This document shows positions 1-6,308 of a stretch of 18,862 nucleotides of DNA, piece after piece. Every line of letters begins with the position of its first letter. The first letter of the stretch is position 1. This DNA is from Pseudomonadota bacterium (GTDB lineage: Bacteria > Pseudomonadota > Alphaproteobacteria > Rhizobiales > Devosiaceae): positions 1 to 18,862 of the forward strand of contig JAEYXQ010000151.1 in assembly GCA_023431205.1 (NCBI GenBank). Direction: 5' to 3'. Position numbers and translations under genes: made by a program. A model generated the notes under the pieces. The model was not told the origin of the DNA. It searched no databases and worked only from the letters and a program-made list of their open reading frames with translations.

Positions 1-144
1 CTTGTCGTCCGTGCCGCCCTTTGGCCGGATCCGGTTCGGCAGCTCCGTGAACCGGATCGCCTCGTCCATGAACACGGCCGCCGCTTCGCCGTCGAAACGC
101 TCGACCGCCGCCACATAGGCCTTCACCACATCCAGGTTCTTCAT
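1..144 (-). CDS. SnoaL/NTF2-like protein, N-terminal part (runs off the window)
   Basis: This is the first 48 codons of a reverse-strand gene; the rest lies beyond base 1. The visible residues (MKNLDVVKAYVAAVERFDGE, then a stretch with FMDEAIRFTELPNRIRPKGG) resemble the opening helix and first strand of the SnoaL-like/nuclear transport factor 2 fold, where small cone-shaped proteins bind or transform diverse small molecules. The start is supported by a strong AGGAGG ribosome binding site 6-7 bases upstream. It is transcribed divergently from the TetR gene, and the first of two palindromic operators touches its ribosome binding site, so it is the likely repression target. The substrate cannot be told from this fragment. 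Confidence 0.72.
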   Translation of the reverse strand, partial: MKNLDVVKAYVAAVERFDGEAAAVFMDEAIRFTELPNRIRPKGGTDDK

Positions 145-154
145 CCCGCACCTC

Positions 155-171
155 CTAGAACACCGTTCTAG
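155..171. promoter_or_regulatory. TetR-type operator copy 1
   Basis: A perfect inverted repeat CTAGAAC-N3-GTTCTAG lies in the divergent intergenic region. It overlaps the ribosome binding site side of the SnoaL-like gene. A second copy with the same arms lies 25 bp away. TetR repressors usually bind such palindromes next to their own gene, so assigning it to the adjacent TetR gene is a strong inference. Confidence 0.8.
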
Positions 172-179
172 ACGCGACA

Positions 180-196
180 CTAGAACATAGTTCTAG
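180..196. promoter_or_regulatory. TetR-type operator copy 2
   Basis: A second perfect inverted repeat CTAGAAC-ATA-GTTCTAG, with arms identical to the first copy and only the 3-base spacer changed. It lies 20 bp before the TetR start codon. The centre-to-centre distance of 25 bp would place two dimers about two and a half helical turns apart. Confidence 0.8.
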
Positions 197-215
197 CACC
201 GTCTATGGTGCGCAG

Positions 216-794
216 ATGAGTTCTCCCGATGCCCTTTCCAATCGCCGCAGTGCCATCCTCGCAGCCGCCCTGACCGCGTTTCTCGATAAGGGCTATCTCG
301 CCACCAGCATCGCCGACATCCGCCGCCTGAGCGGCGCCACCACCGGCAGCATCTACCATTTCTTTCCCGGCAAGCCCGCACTGGCCGAGGAACTGCTGCG
401 CCGGTTCGTGACGCAGCGGTCCGCTCAGACCCCGGTTCCGGACGGCAACGCCGAAACCCAGATCAGAGCCAGCGTGCGGGGCCTCGTGCTCTGGGGCCTG
501 GCGAACCCTCGCGAGCTTCGCCTCCTCGACGAGCTGCGCAGCCTCGCTCTCTCGACCGAGGAACTCGCCGGCGTCAGCGAACTGCTCCTGAACGGGCAAT
601 CGGCAGCGGCCGCGCGGTTTGCCCGGATGCAGGCCGACGGCGAAGTGCGCAAGCTGCCGTTTTCCATTGCCCACGCGCTGATGCTGGGCCCCGCCTATTC
701 CTATCTCCGCCTCGCCGCTCCAACGCCGGCCGAGCAGGCCGAACGGATCGCCGAGCTTTTCGCCGACGCCGCCTGGCAGGCCGTGCGCGCCTAA
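216..794 (+). CDS. TetR/AcrR family transcriptional repressor
   Basis: A 192-aa protein with a typical TetR N-terminal DNA-binding domain: residues about 8-55 read RRSAILAAALTAFLDKGY, followed by TSIADI, a recognition-helix region, and GSIYHFFPGKPALAEELL, which matches the family pattern G-x-(I/L)-Y-x-(H/Y)-F-x-x-K. The C-terminal half is helical and should bind a ligand that cannot be predicted. The gene diverges from a SnoaL-like gene over two perfect CTAGAAC-N3-GTTCTAG palindromes, so it probably represses both itself and that neighbour. Its TAA stop overlaps the TAG stop of the convergent sugar dehydrogenase gene, leaving no intergenic space on that side. No strong ribosome binding site is visible, but the start fits the domain boundary. 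Confidence 0.93.
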   Translation: MSSPDALSNRRSAILAAALTAFLDKGYLATSIADIRRLSGATTGSIYHFFPGKPALAEELLRRFVTQRSAQTPVPDGNAETQIRASVRGLVLWGLANPRELRLLDELRSLALSTEELAGVSELLLNGQSAAAARFARMQADGEVRKLPFSIAHALMLGPAYSYLRLAAPTPAEQAERIAELFADAAWQAVRA

Positions 795-1933
795 CGCCCC
801 TCTGGCGCCACGCGGATCAACTGCCCGTTTTCGGCGTCGGTCAGCAGGTAGACGGCCTCGTCCGGCCCCACCTGCACCTCGCGAATGCGACCAAGCTGCC
901 CCTCGAACAGGCGCTCTTCGCCCACCACCTCGTCGCCTTCCATGTCGAGCCGCACCAGCACCTGTCCGCTGAGCCCACCGGTCAGGAGGTCACCGTCCCA
1001 CCCCCCGAACAGCGTCCCCTCATAGAAGTCGAGCCCGGATGGAGAGATCGAAGGGTCCCAGTAGTGGATCGGCTGCTCGAGACCTTCTTTCTCGCTCCCC
1101 TCCCCAATCGGCAGGCCGGAATAGTCGACACCAAAGGTGATCACCGGCCAGCCATAATTGGCGCCACCCTTCGGCTTGTTGACCTCGTCCCCGCCGCGCG
1201 CGCCATGTTCCACCGTGAACAGCGCCCCGTCCTCCGGTCGGATCGCGGCACCCTGCGGATTGCGGTGGCCGATGCTCCAGAACTCGGGCGCCCACCCGTC
1301 GAGCCGCGGATTGTCCTCCGGCACCGAGCCATCCGGCCCTATACGCACGATCCCGCCGGCCAGGTCCTGCGGGTCCTGAGCCCGTTCGCCCACACCTCGC
1401 TCGCCCAGCGTCACGAACAGGTTCCCGTCGGCACCGACAACGATGCGCGAGCCGAAATGCCGGTTGCTGTTGGTGAAGCGGTTCATGCGGAAAATCACCT
1501 GCGGGTCTTCAAGCCGCCCGCCGTCCCCATCGCGCACCAGCGTGGCGGCCATCACCGCCGTGCCGGTGCCACGCTGCAGCCCGGCAGCGCTCGCCGGTTC
1601 GGCATAACTCAGATAAAGCCGTCCACTGCTCTCGAAATCCGGCGCCAGTTCCACGTCCAGCAGCCCGCCCTGCCCCCGTGCCTCCACCTCGGGCACGCCC
1701 TCGATCTCCGGTCCGACCACGCCGCCGGCCACGATCCGCAACCGCCCGCCGCGCTCAGTCACCAGCATCGCGCCGTCCGGCAGGAAGCTCAGCGCCCAGG
1801 GATGCTCCAGTCCCTCCGCGATCACCGTGGCTTGGAGCACACCGGCACTGCTGTCGGTCGTCGCCTGCGCCCACGCAGCCATCGTGCCGAGTAGACCGGC
1901 CAGCGCAACGCAGATGATCGACGGTCTGTGCAT
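791..1933 (-). CDS. PQQ-dependent aldose sugar dehydrogenase-like secreted protein (GSDH family)
   Basis: A 380-aa protein with a signal peptide (residues 1-23, ending AWAQA) and a six-bladed beta-propeller of the glucose/sorbosone dehydrogenase family, as in the soluble aldose sugar dehydrogenase YliI of E. coli. Visible family motifs are GLEHPWALSFLPDGAMLVTERG (41-62), NRHFGSRIVV (157-166), whose His159 lines up with the catalytic His of soluble glucose dehydrogenase, RNPQG (224-228) and GANYGWP (257-263). Members oxidise aldoses in the periplasm using PQQ; no PQQ synthesis gene is in view. I chose the ATG at 1933 because it begins the signal peptide and has a GGGAG site upstream; a longer in-frame extension to 2023 has no such support. 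Confidence 0.9.
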   Translation of the reverse strand: MHRPSIICVALAGLLGTMAAWAQATTDSSAGVLQATVIAEGLEHPWALSFLPDGAMLVTERGGRLRIVAGGVVGPEIEGVPEVEARGQGGLLDVELAPDFESSGRLYLSYAEPASAAGLQRGTGTAVMAATLVRDGDGGRLEDPQVIFRMNRFTNSNRHFGSRIVVGADGNLFVTLGERGVGERAQDPQDLAGGIVRIGPDGSVPEDNPRLDGWAPEFWSIGHRNPQGAAIRPEDGALFTVEHGARGGDEVNKPKGGANYGWPVITFGVDYSGLPIGEGSEKEGLEQPIHYWDPSISPSGLDFYEGTLFGGWDGDLLTGGLSGQVLVRLDMEGDEVVGEERLFEGQLGRIREVQVGPDEAVYLLTDAENGQLIRVAPEGR

Positions 1934-2091
1934 CCTGCTACTCCCCCGGGGACTTGAATACCTATGTGGACAGGGCCATGTTGCTGGAAGACCCCGCTTG
2001 ACCCGAACGCGTCGGGCGGGCAACCTGCACCCATCTCCCCGAAAAACTTGTCGTGAAGCTGATGCCGAACGCGTTTGGCGAGGAGATCGCT

Positions 2092-2142
2092 ATGTATTTT
2101 GCCGGCCCTGGGAGGGCAGACGAATGGACAAGATCCCCATGA
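2092..2142 (+). CDS. possible 16-codon leader ORF overlapping the greA start
   Basis: A short frame MYFAGPGRADEWTRSP begins at ATG 2092 behind a strong GAGGAG ribosome binding site (2080-2085) and ends with TGA at 2140-2142, inside greA codons 6-7 and overlapping the ATG of greA Met6. It is in a different frame from greA. It may be a translated leader coupled to greA initiation, or the site may be chance. There is no homology evidence. Confidence 0.22.
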   Translation: MYFAGPGRADEWTRSP

Positions 2143-2597
2143 CGGTTCAGGGCCACAAGGCCCTTGCCGCCGAATTCGAGCATCGCACCAGCAATGAGCG
2201 CCGCCGCATCATCGACGCCATCGCCGAAGCGCGCGCTCACGGCGATCTGTCCGAGAACGCCGAATACTCGGCGGCCAAGGAGCAGCAGAGCCTGAACGAA
2301 GGCCGCATCAAGGAACTCGAGACCATCCTTGCGCTGGCCGAGATCATCGACGTCAGCAAGCTGTCCGGTGACGCGGTCACCTTCGGCGCCACCGTCACCT
2401 TCCTCGACGAAGACACCGAGGAAGAAAAGACCTACCAGGTCGTGGGCGATCCGGAGGCCGACGCCTCCGCCGGCCGCATCTCGATTTCCTCGCCGATTGC
2501 CCGCGCCATGATCGGCAAGGCCGTGGGCGATTCGTTCGAGGTTGCCGCTCCTGGTGGTGCGCGCAGCTACGAAATCCTCAAGATACGGTTTGTGTGA
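2124..2597 (+). CDS. greA: Transcription elongation factor GreA
   Basis: A 157-aa protein, the usual GreA length. It rescues backtracked RNA polymerase by stimulating cleavage of the transcript through the secondary channel. The N-terminal coiled coil is clear, with ERRRIIDAIAEARAHGDLSENAEYSAAKEQQ (about residues 24-54) holding the conserved GDLSENAEY tip whose acidic residues (Asp, Glu) act at the polymerase active site. The C-terminal FKBP-like domain follows, with SISSPIARAMIGKAVGD. The start MDKIPMT matches the family N-terminus and has GGAGGG at 2111-2116. A hairpin terminator follows. The only oddity is the short overlapping ORF upstream. Confidence 0.97.
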   Translation: MDKIPMTVQGHKALAAEFEHRTSNERRRIIDAIAEARAHGDLSENAEYSAAKEQQSLNEGRIKELETILALAEIIDVSKLSGDAVTFGATVTFLDEDTEEEKTYQVVGDPEADASAGRISISSPIARAMIGKAVGDSFEVAAPGGARSYEILKIRFV

Positions 2598-2654
2598 CGC
2601 CTAATCTTTGGGCAAATGCCCGGTTCGGGTGTGACATTTCCGTTTGTTCCACAG

Positions 2655-2680
2655 CCCGCTGGCCGTCCGCCAGCGGGTTT
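2655..2680 (+). terminator. rho-independent terminator after greA
   Basis: A perfect 9-bp stem CCCGCTGGC / GCCAGCGGG around a 5-base loop, followed by only TTT. The U-tract is short, so termination may be partial. Confidence 0.65.
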
Positions 2681-2756
2681 ACCTTGAAAGAAGCCGTGGT
2701 CGCCCCTTAACTAGTGTTTGAGGGAGAGCTTCTGCCTTTTGTCGGAGAGCGTTGCG

Positions 2757-3707
2757 ATGCACGCGAAAGTCATCATCATCGGGTCCGGTCCCGCCGGCTA
2801 CACGGCTGCGATCTACGCAGCCCGCGCCATGCTGGAGCCGGTGATGATCCAGGGCCTGCAGCCCGGTGGTCAACTGACCATCACCACCGATGTCGAGAAT
2901 TATCCCGGCTTCGCCGACGTTATCCAGGGCCCCTGGCTCATGGAGCAGATGAAGGCGCAGGCCGAGCATGTCGGCACGAAGATCGTCAACGACATCATCG
3001 TCTCCGTCGATTTCGATCGCCGGCCCTTCGTGCTGACCGGCGACAGCGGCGACACCTACACCGCCGACAGCGTCATCATCGCGACCGGCGCCCAGGCCAA
3101 GTGGCTTGGCCTTCCGTCCGAGTCTCGCTTCCAGGGCTTTGGCGTCTCCGCCTGCGCCACCTGCGACGGCTTCTTCTATCGCGGCAAGCAGGTACTGGTC
3201 GTCGGTGGCGGCAATACCGCCGTTGAGGAAGCACTGTTCCTCACCAATTTTGCCGAGAAGGTGATCCTGGTTCACCGCCGCAACGAGTTCCGTGCCGAGC
3301 GCATCCTGCAGGAGCGCCTGTTCAAGAACCCCAAGATCGAGGTGCGCTGGAACACCGAGGTCGAGGAGATCGGTGGCGCCCCCATGCCGCCGTCGGTGAA
3401 TTCTGTCACCCTGCGCGATGTCGTCACCGGCCGCACCTATGAGCAGCCGATCGACGGCGTGTTCGTCGCCATCGGCCACGCTCCGGCGACGTCGATCTTC
3501 GCCGGCAAGCTCGACATGAAGCCCGGCGGCTACCTGCAGGTGAAGCCCGGCACCACCGAGACCAATATCCCCGGCGTCTTCGCCGCGGGCGACGTTACCG
3601 ACGACGTCTATCGTCAGGCGATCACCGCCGCGGGCATGGGCTGCATGGCCGCGCTCGAGGCGGAGCGCTTCCTGGCCGAACACGAACTGGCAGAAGCGGC
3701 GGAGTAG
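2757..3707 (+). CDS. trxB: Thioredoxin-disulfide reductase
   Basis: A 316-aa cytoplasmic flavoenzyme that uses NADPH to reduce thioredoxin. Seen in order: FAD-binding GSGPAGYTAAIYAARA (9-24), the ENYPGF segment (48-53), the redox-active CATC motif (Cys133 and Cys136), the NADPH-binding GGGNTAVEEA (150-159), HRR (173-175), and the second FAD motif GVFAAGDVTDDVYRQ (273-287). All key residues are intact and the length is standard. The start at 2757 follows GGAGAG at 2744-2749; an upstream in-frame extension lacks family similarity. The LysR gene starts 36 bp downstream with no terminator between them, so co-transcription is likely. The trxB-LysR arrangement is characteristic of rhizobia and Brucella. 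Confidence 0.97.
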   Translation: MHAKVIIIGSGPAGYTAAIYAARAMLEPVMIQGLQPGGQLTITTDVENYPGFADVIQGPWLMEQMKAQAEHVGTKIVNDIIVSVDFDRRPFVLTGDSGDTYTADSVIIATGAQAKWLGLPSESRFQGFGVSACATCDGFFYRGKQVLVVGGGNTAVEEALFLTNFAEKVILVHRRNEFRAERILQERLFKNPKIEVRWNTEVEEIGGAPMPPSVNSVTLRDVVTGRTYEQPIDGVFVAIGHAPATSIFAGKLDMKPGGYLQVKPGTTETNIPGVFAAGDVTDDVYRQAITAAGMGCMAALEAERFLAEHELAEAAE

Positions 3708-3743
3708 GACCGCTCACCACCCCAACCAAAGGCGTCACGAGTA

Positions 3744-4637
3744 ATGCTCGACTGGGACAAGCTGAGGATCTTCCACACGGCCGCAGAGTCGGGCAGCTTC
3801 ACACATGCCGCCGAAAAGCTGGGGATGAGCCAGTCGGCCGTTTCGCGGCAGATTTCCGCGCTCGAGGACGATCTCGGCCTGAAGCTCTTCATCCGCCACG
3901 CCCGCGGGCTCGTCCTCACCGAAGTGGGCGAGCAGCTGTTCCGCACCGCTCACCGCATGCACTGGGAACTGCAGCAGGTCGAGACGCAAATGTCGGAGTC
4001 CCAGGACGTTCCGACCGGCCCGCTGATCGTCACCACCACGGTGGGTATCGGCTCCACCTGGCTGAGTTCGCGGCTGGATGAGTTCCTGAAGCTCTATCCG
4101 CTGATCCAGCTCGAAATCCGCCTCAACGACGCCGAGCTCGACCTCGCCATGCGCGAGGCCGACGTCGCCATCCGCCTGCACCGCCCCAACCAGTCGGAGA
4201 TGATCCAGCGCAAGCTGTTCACCGTGCACAACCACTTCTACGCCTCGAACGCCTATATCGAGGAGCACGGCGCCCCCTCCTCTCCGGAGGATCTCGACAA
4301 CCACCGCATCATCAGCTTCGGCGAGCCGGTGCCCTCCTATCTCGGTGACATCAACTATCTCGAGCGCATGGGGCGTTCTGACTCCAGCCCGCGCCGCGCC
4401 GTGCTCAAGGTCAACGCCATCTACGGCATGATGCAGGCCGCCCGCGCCGGCATCGGCATCGCCATGCTTCCCGCCTATGTCACCGAAAAGGAAGACGGGC
4501 TGGTCCAGGTGCTGCCCGAGATCGAACTGCCCGCCTACGAGGCCTATTTCGTCTACCCGCCTGCCCTCAAGAACTCCAAGCGCGTCGGCGTCTTCCGCGA
4601 CTTCCTGGTCGGCAAGGCCCGCGAGTGGAGCTTCTAA
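3744..4637 (+). CDS. lsrB: LysR-family regulator of the LsrB/VtlR type
   Basis: A 297-aa LysR regulator. The winged helix-turn-helix covers residues 1-62 (MLDWDKLRIFHTAAESGSFT, then QSAVSRQISALE), followed by a linker helix and the two-lobed effector domain. The N-terminus, the ADVAIRL and IQRKLFTVH segments, and the C-terminus FRDFLVGKAREWSF closely resemble LsrB of Sinorhizobium and VtlR of Brucella as I remember them, and the position directly after trxB agrees. Those orthologues affect envelope and oxidative-stress functions, and Brucella VtlR activates a small RNA (AbcR2). Oddly, this protein contains no cysteine at all; the remembered LsrB positions are filled by other residues (EADVAIRL, GIGIAMLPAY, YFVYPP). 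It lies 0.9 kb upstream of an sRNA array whose promoters carry LysR-like dyads. Confidence 0.9.
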   Translation: MLDWDKLRIFHTAAESGSFTHAAEKLGMSQSAVSRQISALEDDLGLKLFIRHARGLVLTEVGEQLFRTAHRMHWELQQVETQMSESQDVPTGPLIVTTTVGIGSTWLSSRLDEFLKLYPLIQLEIRLNDAELDLAMREADVAIRLHRPNQSEMIQRKLFTVHNHFYASNAYIEEHGAPSSPEDLDNHRIISFGEPVPSYLGDINYLERMGRSDSSPRRAVLKVNAIYGMMQAARAGIGIAMLPAYVTEKEDGLVQVLPEIELPAYEAYFVYPPALKNSKRVGVFRDFLVGKAREWSF

Positions 4638-4668
4638 GACCTCGACCTCTCGGCACATCCGGAACGAT

Positions 4669-4707
4669 CCCCTTGTCCCTCTGGACAGAGGGATGGGGTT
4701 AGGGGTG
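4669..4707. repeat. palindromic REP-like element
   Basis: The nested inverted repeat has outer CCCC/GGGG arms and an inner TCCCTCTG-GA-CAGAGGGA stem, followed by TTAGGGG. The composition belongs to the dispersed CCCTCTCCCC/GGGGAGAGGG class common between proteobacterial genes. It sits between the LysR and HAD genes and may also end the trxB-lsrB transcript. Confidence 0.55.
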
Positions 4708-4780
4708 CTGCCGCACGCGCAGCGCCTGATGGTATCCTGTAGATCACGAGAGCCTGGAGCTCGCTGACACCGGAGCGCCG

Positions 4781-5485
4781 ATGCCCCGCATCACCACCAT
4801 CGCCTTCGACGCCGACGACACCCTCTGGCAGAACGAGCAGTTCTTCCGCATCACCGAGGATCGCTTCGTTGCCCTGCTCGCCGGCTATGCCGATGCTCCG
4901 GACCTGCGCCAGCGCCTGATAGCCTCGGTCACCCGCAACCTCGATTTCTACGGCTTCGGCAGCAAGGGCTTTGCCCTGTCGATGATCGAGACGGCGCTCG
5001 AGGTCACCGAGCACCGCGTCCCCGGCTCGGTCATTGCCGAACTCCTCGCCGCCGGCCGCGAACTGCTCACCTACCCGATCGAAACCCTGCCGCATGTCGA
5101 TGCCGCCCTCGCGGCCCTCCAGCCGGATTACCGGCTCATCCTCGTCACCAAGGGGGACGTCTTCGATCAGGAGCGCAAGCTCGCCGCCTCCGGCCTCGCT
5201 GACTACTTCGCCGCAATCGAGATCGTCTCGGACAAGTCGGCTGCAACCTATGCGCGCATCTTCGCCAGACACACCGAAGGCGCGGCCCACACCGCCATGG
5301 TCGGCAACTCACTCCGCTCCGACATCCTGCCCGCTCTCGAAGCGGGTGCAGCCACCGTCTATGTCCCCCACGAACTCACCTGGAGCTGGGAGCAGGCGGA
5401 CGAACCAGTCCACCCGCGCTATGCACGCATCGCGCATCTGGGGGAGCTGCCGACTGTCCTTCAGCAGCTTTCAGGGCAGGAATAG
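4781..5485 (+). CDS. HAD-superfamily hydrolase
   Basis: A 234-aa haloacid-dehalogenase-fold protein, probably a small-molecule phosphatase. All four HAD motifs are present: motif I FDADDTLW (nucleophile Asp10, acid/base Asp12), motif II LVTKGD (Thr123), motif III Lys152 in SDKSAATYARIF, and motif IV VGNSLRSDILPALEAG (Asp181). The region between motifs I and II (about 15-105) is a helical cap (type C1). The substrate cannot be predicted. The start has a short GGAG at 4772-4775. The stop lies 23 bp before the first regulatory box of the sRNA array, so the array promoter starts almost directly after this gene. Confidence 0.9.
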   Translation: MPRITTIAFDADDTLWQNEQFFRITEDRFVALLAGYADAPDLRQRLIASVTRNLDFYGFGSKGFALSMIETALEVTEHRVPGSVIAELLAAGRELLTYPIETLPHVDAALAALQPDYRLILVTKGDVFDQERKLAASGLADYFAAIEIVSDKSAATYARIFARHTEGAAHTAMVGNSLRSDILPALEAGAATVYVPHELTWSWEQADEPVHPRYARIAHLGELPTVLQQLSGQE

Positions 5486-5507
5486 CTGCCGCTTCCGCAT
5501 GCAGCAT

Positions 5508-5563
5508 GTGCATGGCGAATATGCACCTTGCCCGGTTGTTGAGCAGGCGGGAGCGTCCTATAT
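5508..5563 (+). promoter_or_regulatory. sRNA promoter 1 with upstream LysR-like dyad
   Basis: The upstream dyad GTGCAT-N7-ATGCAC (5508-5526) contains GCATGGC at 5510-5516 and a T-N11-A pattern. The -35 element TTGTTG (5536-5541) and -10 element CTATAT (5558-5563) are 16 bp apart. The GCATGGC box starts 26 bp before the -35, exactly as in the three other units. The CTATAT -10 is compatible with sigma-70 or RpoH-type recognition. Confidence 0.7.
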
Positions 5564-5569
5564 CGCACG

Positions 5570-5681
5570 CAGCTCGGCGGCGCGCTTCCTCCTCCCTTGT
5601 CGCGCCGCTGCGTTCCCTCCCTTGTGGAACCCATGGTTCTACATTCCCTTTGGCCCCGCTCTCCCGAGTGGGGCTTTTTTT
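5570..5681 (+). ncRNA. small RNA 1, CCUCCUCCC (cuckoo/alpha-r14-like) family
   Basis: Predicted transcript of about 110 nt; the start is inferred from the -10 element. Hairpin 1 has a perfect 8-bp stem GCGGCGCG/CGCGCCGC (5577-5608) with CCTCCTCCC at 5588-5596 in its loop. Hairpin 2 has GTTCC/GGAAC arms (5612-5630) with a CTCCCTTGT loop. A terminator with seven Ts ends it. Loop-exposed CCUCCUCCC motifs are the hallmark of rhizobial alpha-r14 (NfeR) and Rhodobacter CcsR/cuckoo sRNAs, which pair with Shine-Dalgarno sequences of target mRNAs. Family assignment rests on motif, structure and tandem layout, not on an alignment. Confidence 0.75.
5653..5681 (+). terminator. terminator of sRNA 1
   Basis: Stem GCCCCGCTC / GAGTGGGGC (one G-U pair) with loop TCCC, followed by seven Ts. 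Confidence 0.88.
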
Positions 5682-5706
5682 CGTCCCGAACGAGGACCTG
5701 CGGGAA

Positions 5707-5762
5707 ACGCATGGCTGACATGTCAGACATCTTATTGTCGACTGAGCCGCTGGAGTTCATAT
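5707..5762 (+). promoter_or_regulatory. sRNA promoter 2 with upstream box
   Basis: GCATGGC at 5709-5715 lies within CAT-N7-ATG. The -35 element TTGTCG is at 5735-5740, then a 16-bp spacer, then the -10 element TCATAT at 5757-5762. The box-to--35 distance is 26 bp, the same as in unit 1. Confidence 0.65.
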
Positions 5763-5768
5763 GTGTCT

Positions 5769-5932
5769 CGTCGCTGCAGCGTTTCCGAACCTCCTCCTCC
5801 CTCGGTCTCGTCTCGCGACACCCGGACTGCGTTGAGACCTCCTCCCTCGACCGGTCCATGGCAGAGCGCATCCTCCTCCTGCTCTCTGCCCCCAACTAAA
5901 AGGCCCTGTCTTCGGACAGGGCCTTTTCTTTT
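5769..5932 (+). ncRNA. small RNA 2, CCUCCUCCC family
   Basis: Predicted transcript of about 164 nt. It contains CCTCCTCCC at 5793-5801 and at 5838-5846, and a variant CCTCCTCCT at 5872-5880. The first lies between CCGA and TCGG arms; the third is in the loop of a GGCAGAG/CTCTGCC hairpin (about 5859-5890). The transcript ends at a very strong terminator. The three-motif design matches the three anti-Shine-Dalgarno loops described for alpha-r14 sRNAs. The 5' end is estimated from the -10 element. Confidence 0.78.
5897..5932 (+). terminator. terminator of sRNA 2
   Basis: Stem GGCCCTGTC / GACAGGGCC with a TTCG tetraloop, flanked by AAAA and TTTTCTTTT. Confidence 0.93.
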
Positions 5933-5973
5933 GCGCTGACGGTAGCCTGCTTGACAGAATGTCGCTGTCCCCA

Positions 5974-6029
5974 GTGCATGGCTGGCATGTACCCAACCGC
6001 ATTGCTGACCAGACGGTCAAAATCTATAT
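5974..6029 (+). promoter_or_regulatory. sRNA promoter 3 with upstream LysR-like dyad
   Basis: GTGCATGGCTGGCATGTAC at 5974-5992 is an imperfect dyad with T-N11-A and contains GCATGGC at 5976-5982. The -35 element TTGCTG is at 6002-6007, then a 16-bp spacer, then the -10 element CTATAT at 6024-6029. The box again starts 26 bp before the -35. Confidence 0.72.
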
Positions 6030-6035
6030 CTCTCC

Positions 6036-6230
6036 TTGTCGCTGGAACGCCGCTCCGTATCCTCCTCCCTCGGACCCGCGTGAGGCGACATCGAACCGAA
6101 GCCGTATCCTCCTCCCTCGGCCTAGGTTCACCGGCCCGGTGCAATCCTCCTCCCTGCACCCGGGCCTTACTTTCGATTTGGCTTCGGCCCTATCATCAGG
6201 CTCCAACTTCGGTTGGAGCCTCTTTTTTTT
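6036..6230 (+). ncRNA. small RNA 3, CCUCCUCCC family
   Basis: Predicted transcript of about 195 nt with three exact CCTCCTCCC motifs, at 6061-6069, 6108-6116 and 6146-6154. Each sits in a hairpin loop: arms TCCG/CGGA, then GCCG/CGGC, then a long GGCCCGGTGCA / TGCACC-C-GGGCC stem with one bulge. The terminator has a TTCG loop and eight Ts. This is the clearest member of the array and fits the three-loop anti-Shine-Dalgarno design of cuckoo-type sRNAs. Confidence 0.82.
6198..6230 (+). terminator. terminator of sRNA 3
   Basis: Perfect 10-bp stem AGGCTCCAAC / GTTGGAGCCT with a TTCG tetraloop, followed by C and eight Ts. Confidence 0.95.
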
Positions 6231-6246
6231 GCCCGCTCGCATGAAT

Positions 6247-6302
6247 CTGCATGGCAGCGTTTCCCAAAGCGCGTTTGCCTGCCCGCTGCCACGGCCCGAT
6301 AC
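6247..6302 (+). promoter_or_regulatory. sRNA promoter 4 with upstream box
   Basis: GCATGGC at 6249-6255, -35 element TTGCCT at 6275-6280, 16-bp spacer, -10-like CGATAC at 6297-6302. The box-to--35 distance is again 26 bp. The right half of the dyad (TTT instead of ATG) and the -10 are weaker than in the other three units. Confidence 0.5.
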
Positions 6303-6308
6303 TGCCCT

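Noticed and set aside
1934..2023. N-terminal extension of the sugar dehydrogenase
   Set aside because: The 30 extra residues are basic and unlike a signal peptide, while the ATG at 1933 starts a good one with a ribosome binding site.
5506..5899. Short plus-strand frames of 70-100 codons inside the array
   Set aside because: They cross terminators and promoter elements, have no ribosome binding sites, and the CCTCCTCCC repeats explain the open frames.
5588..6154. Regularly repeated CCTCCTCCC considered as a CRISPR-like array
   Set aside because: The repeat is only 9 bp, spacing is irregular, and terminators and promoters interrupt it; there are no cas genes.
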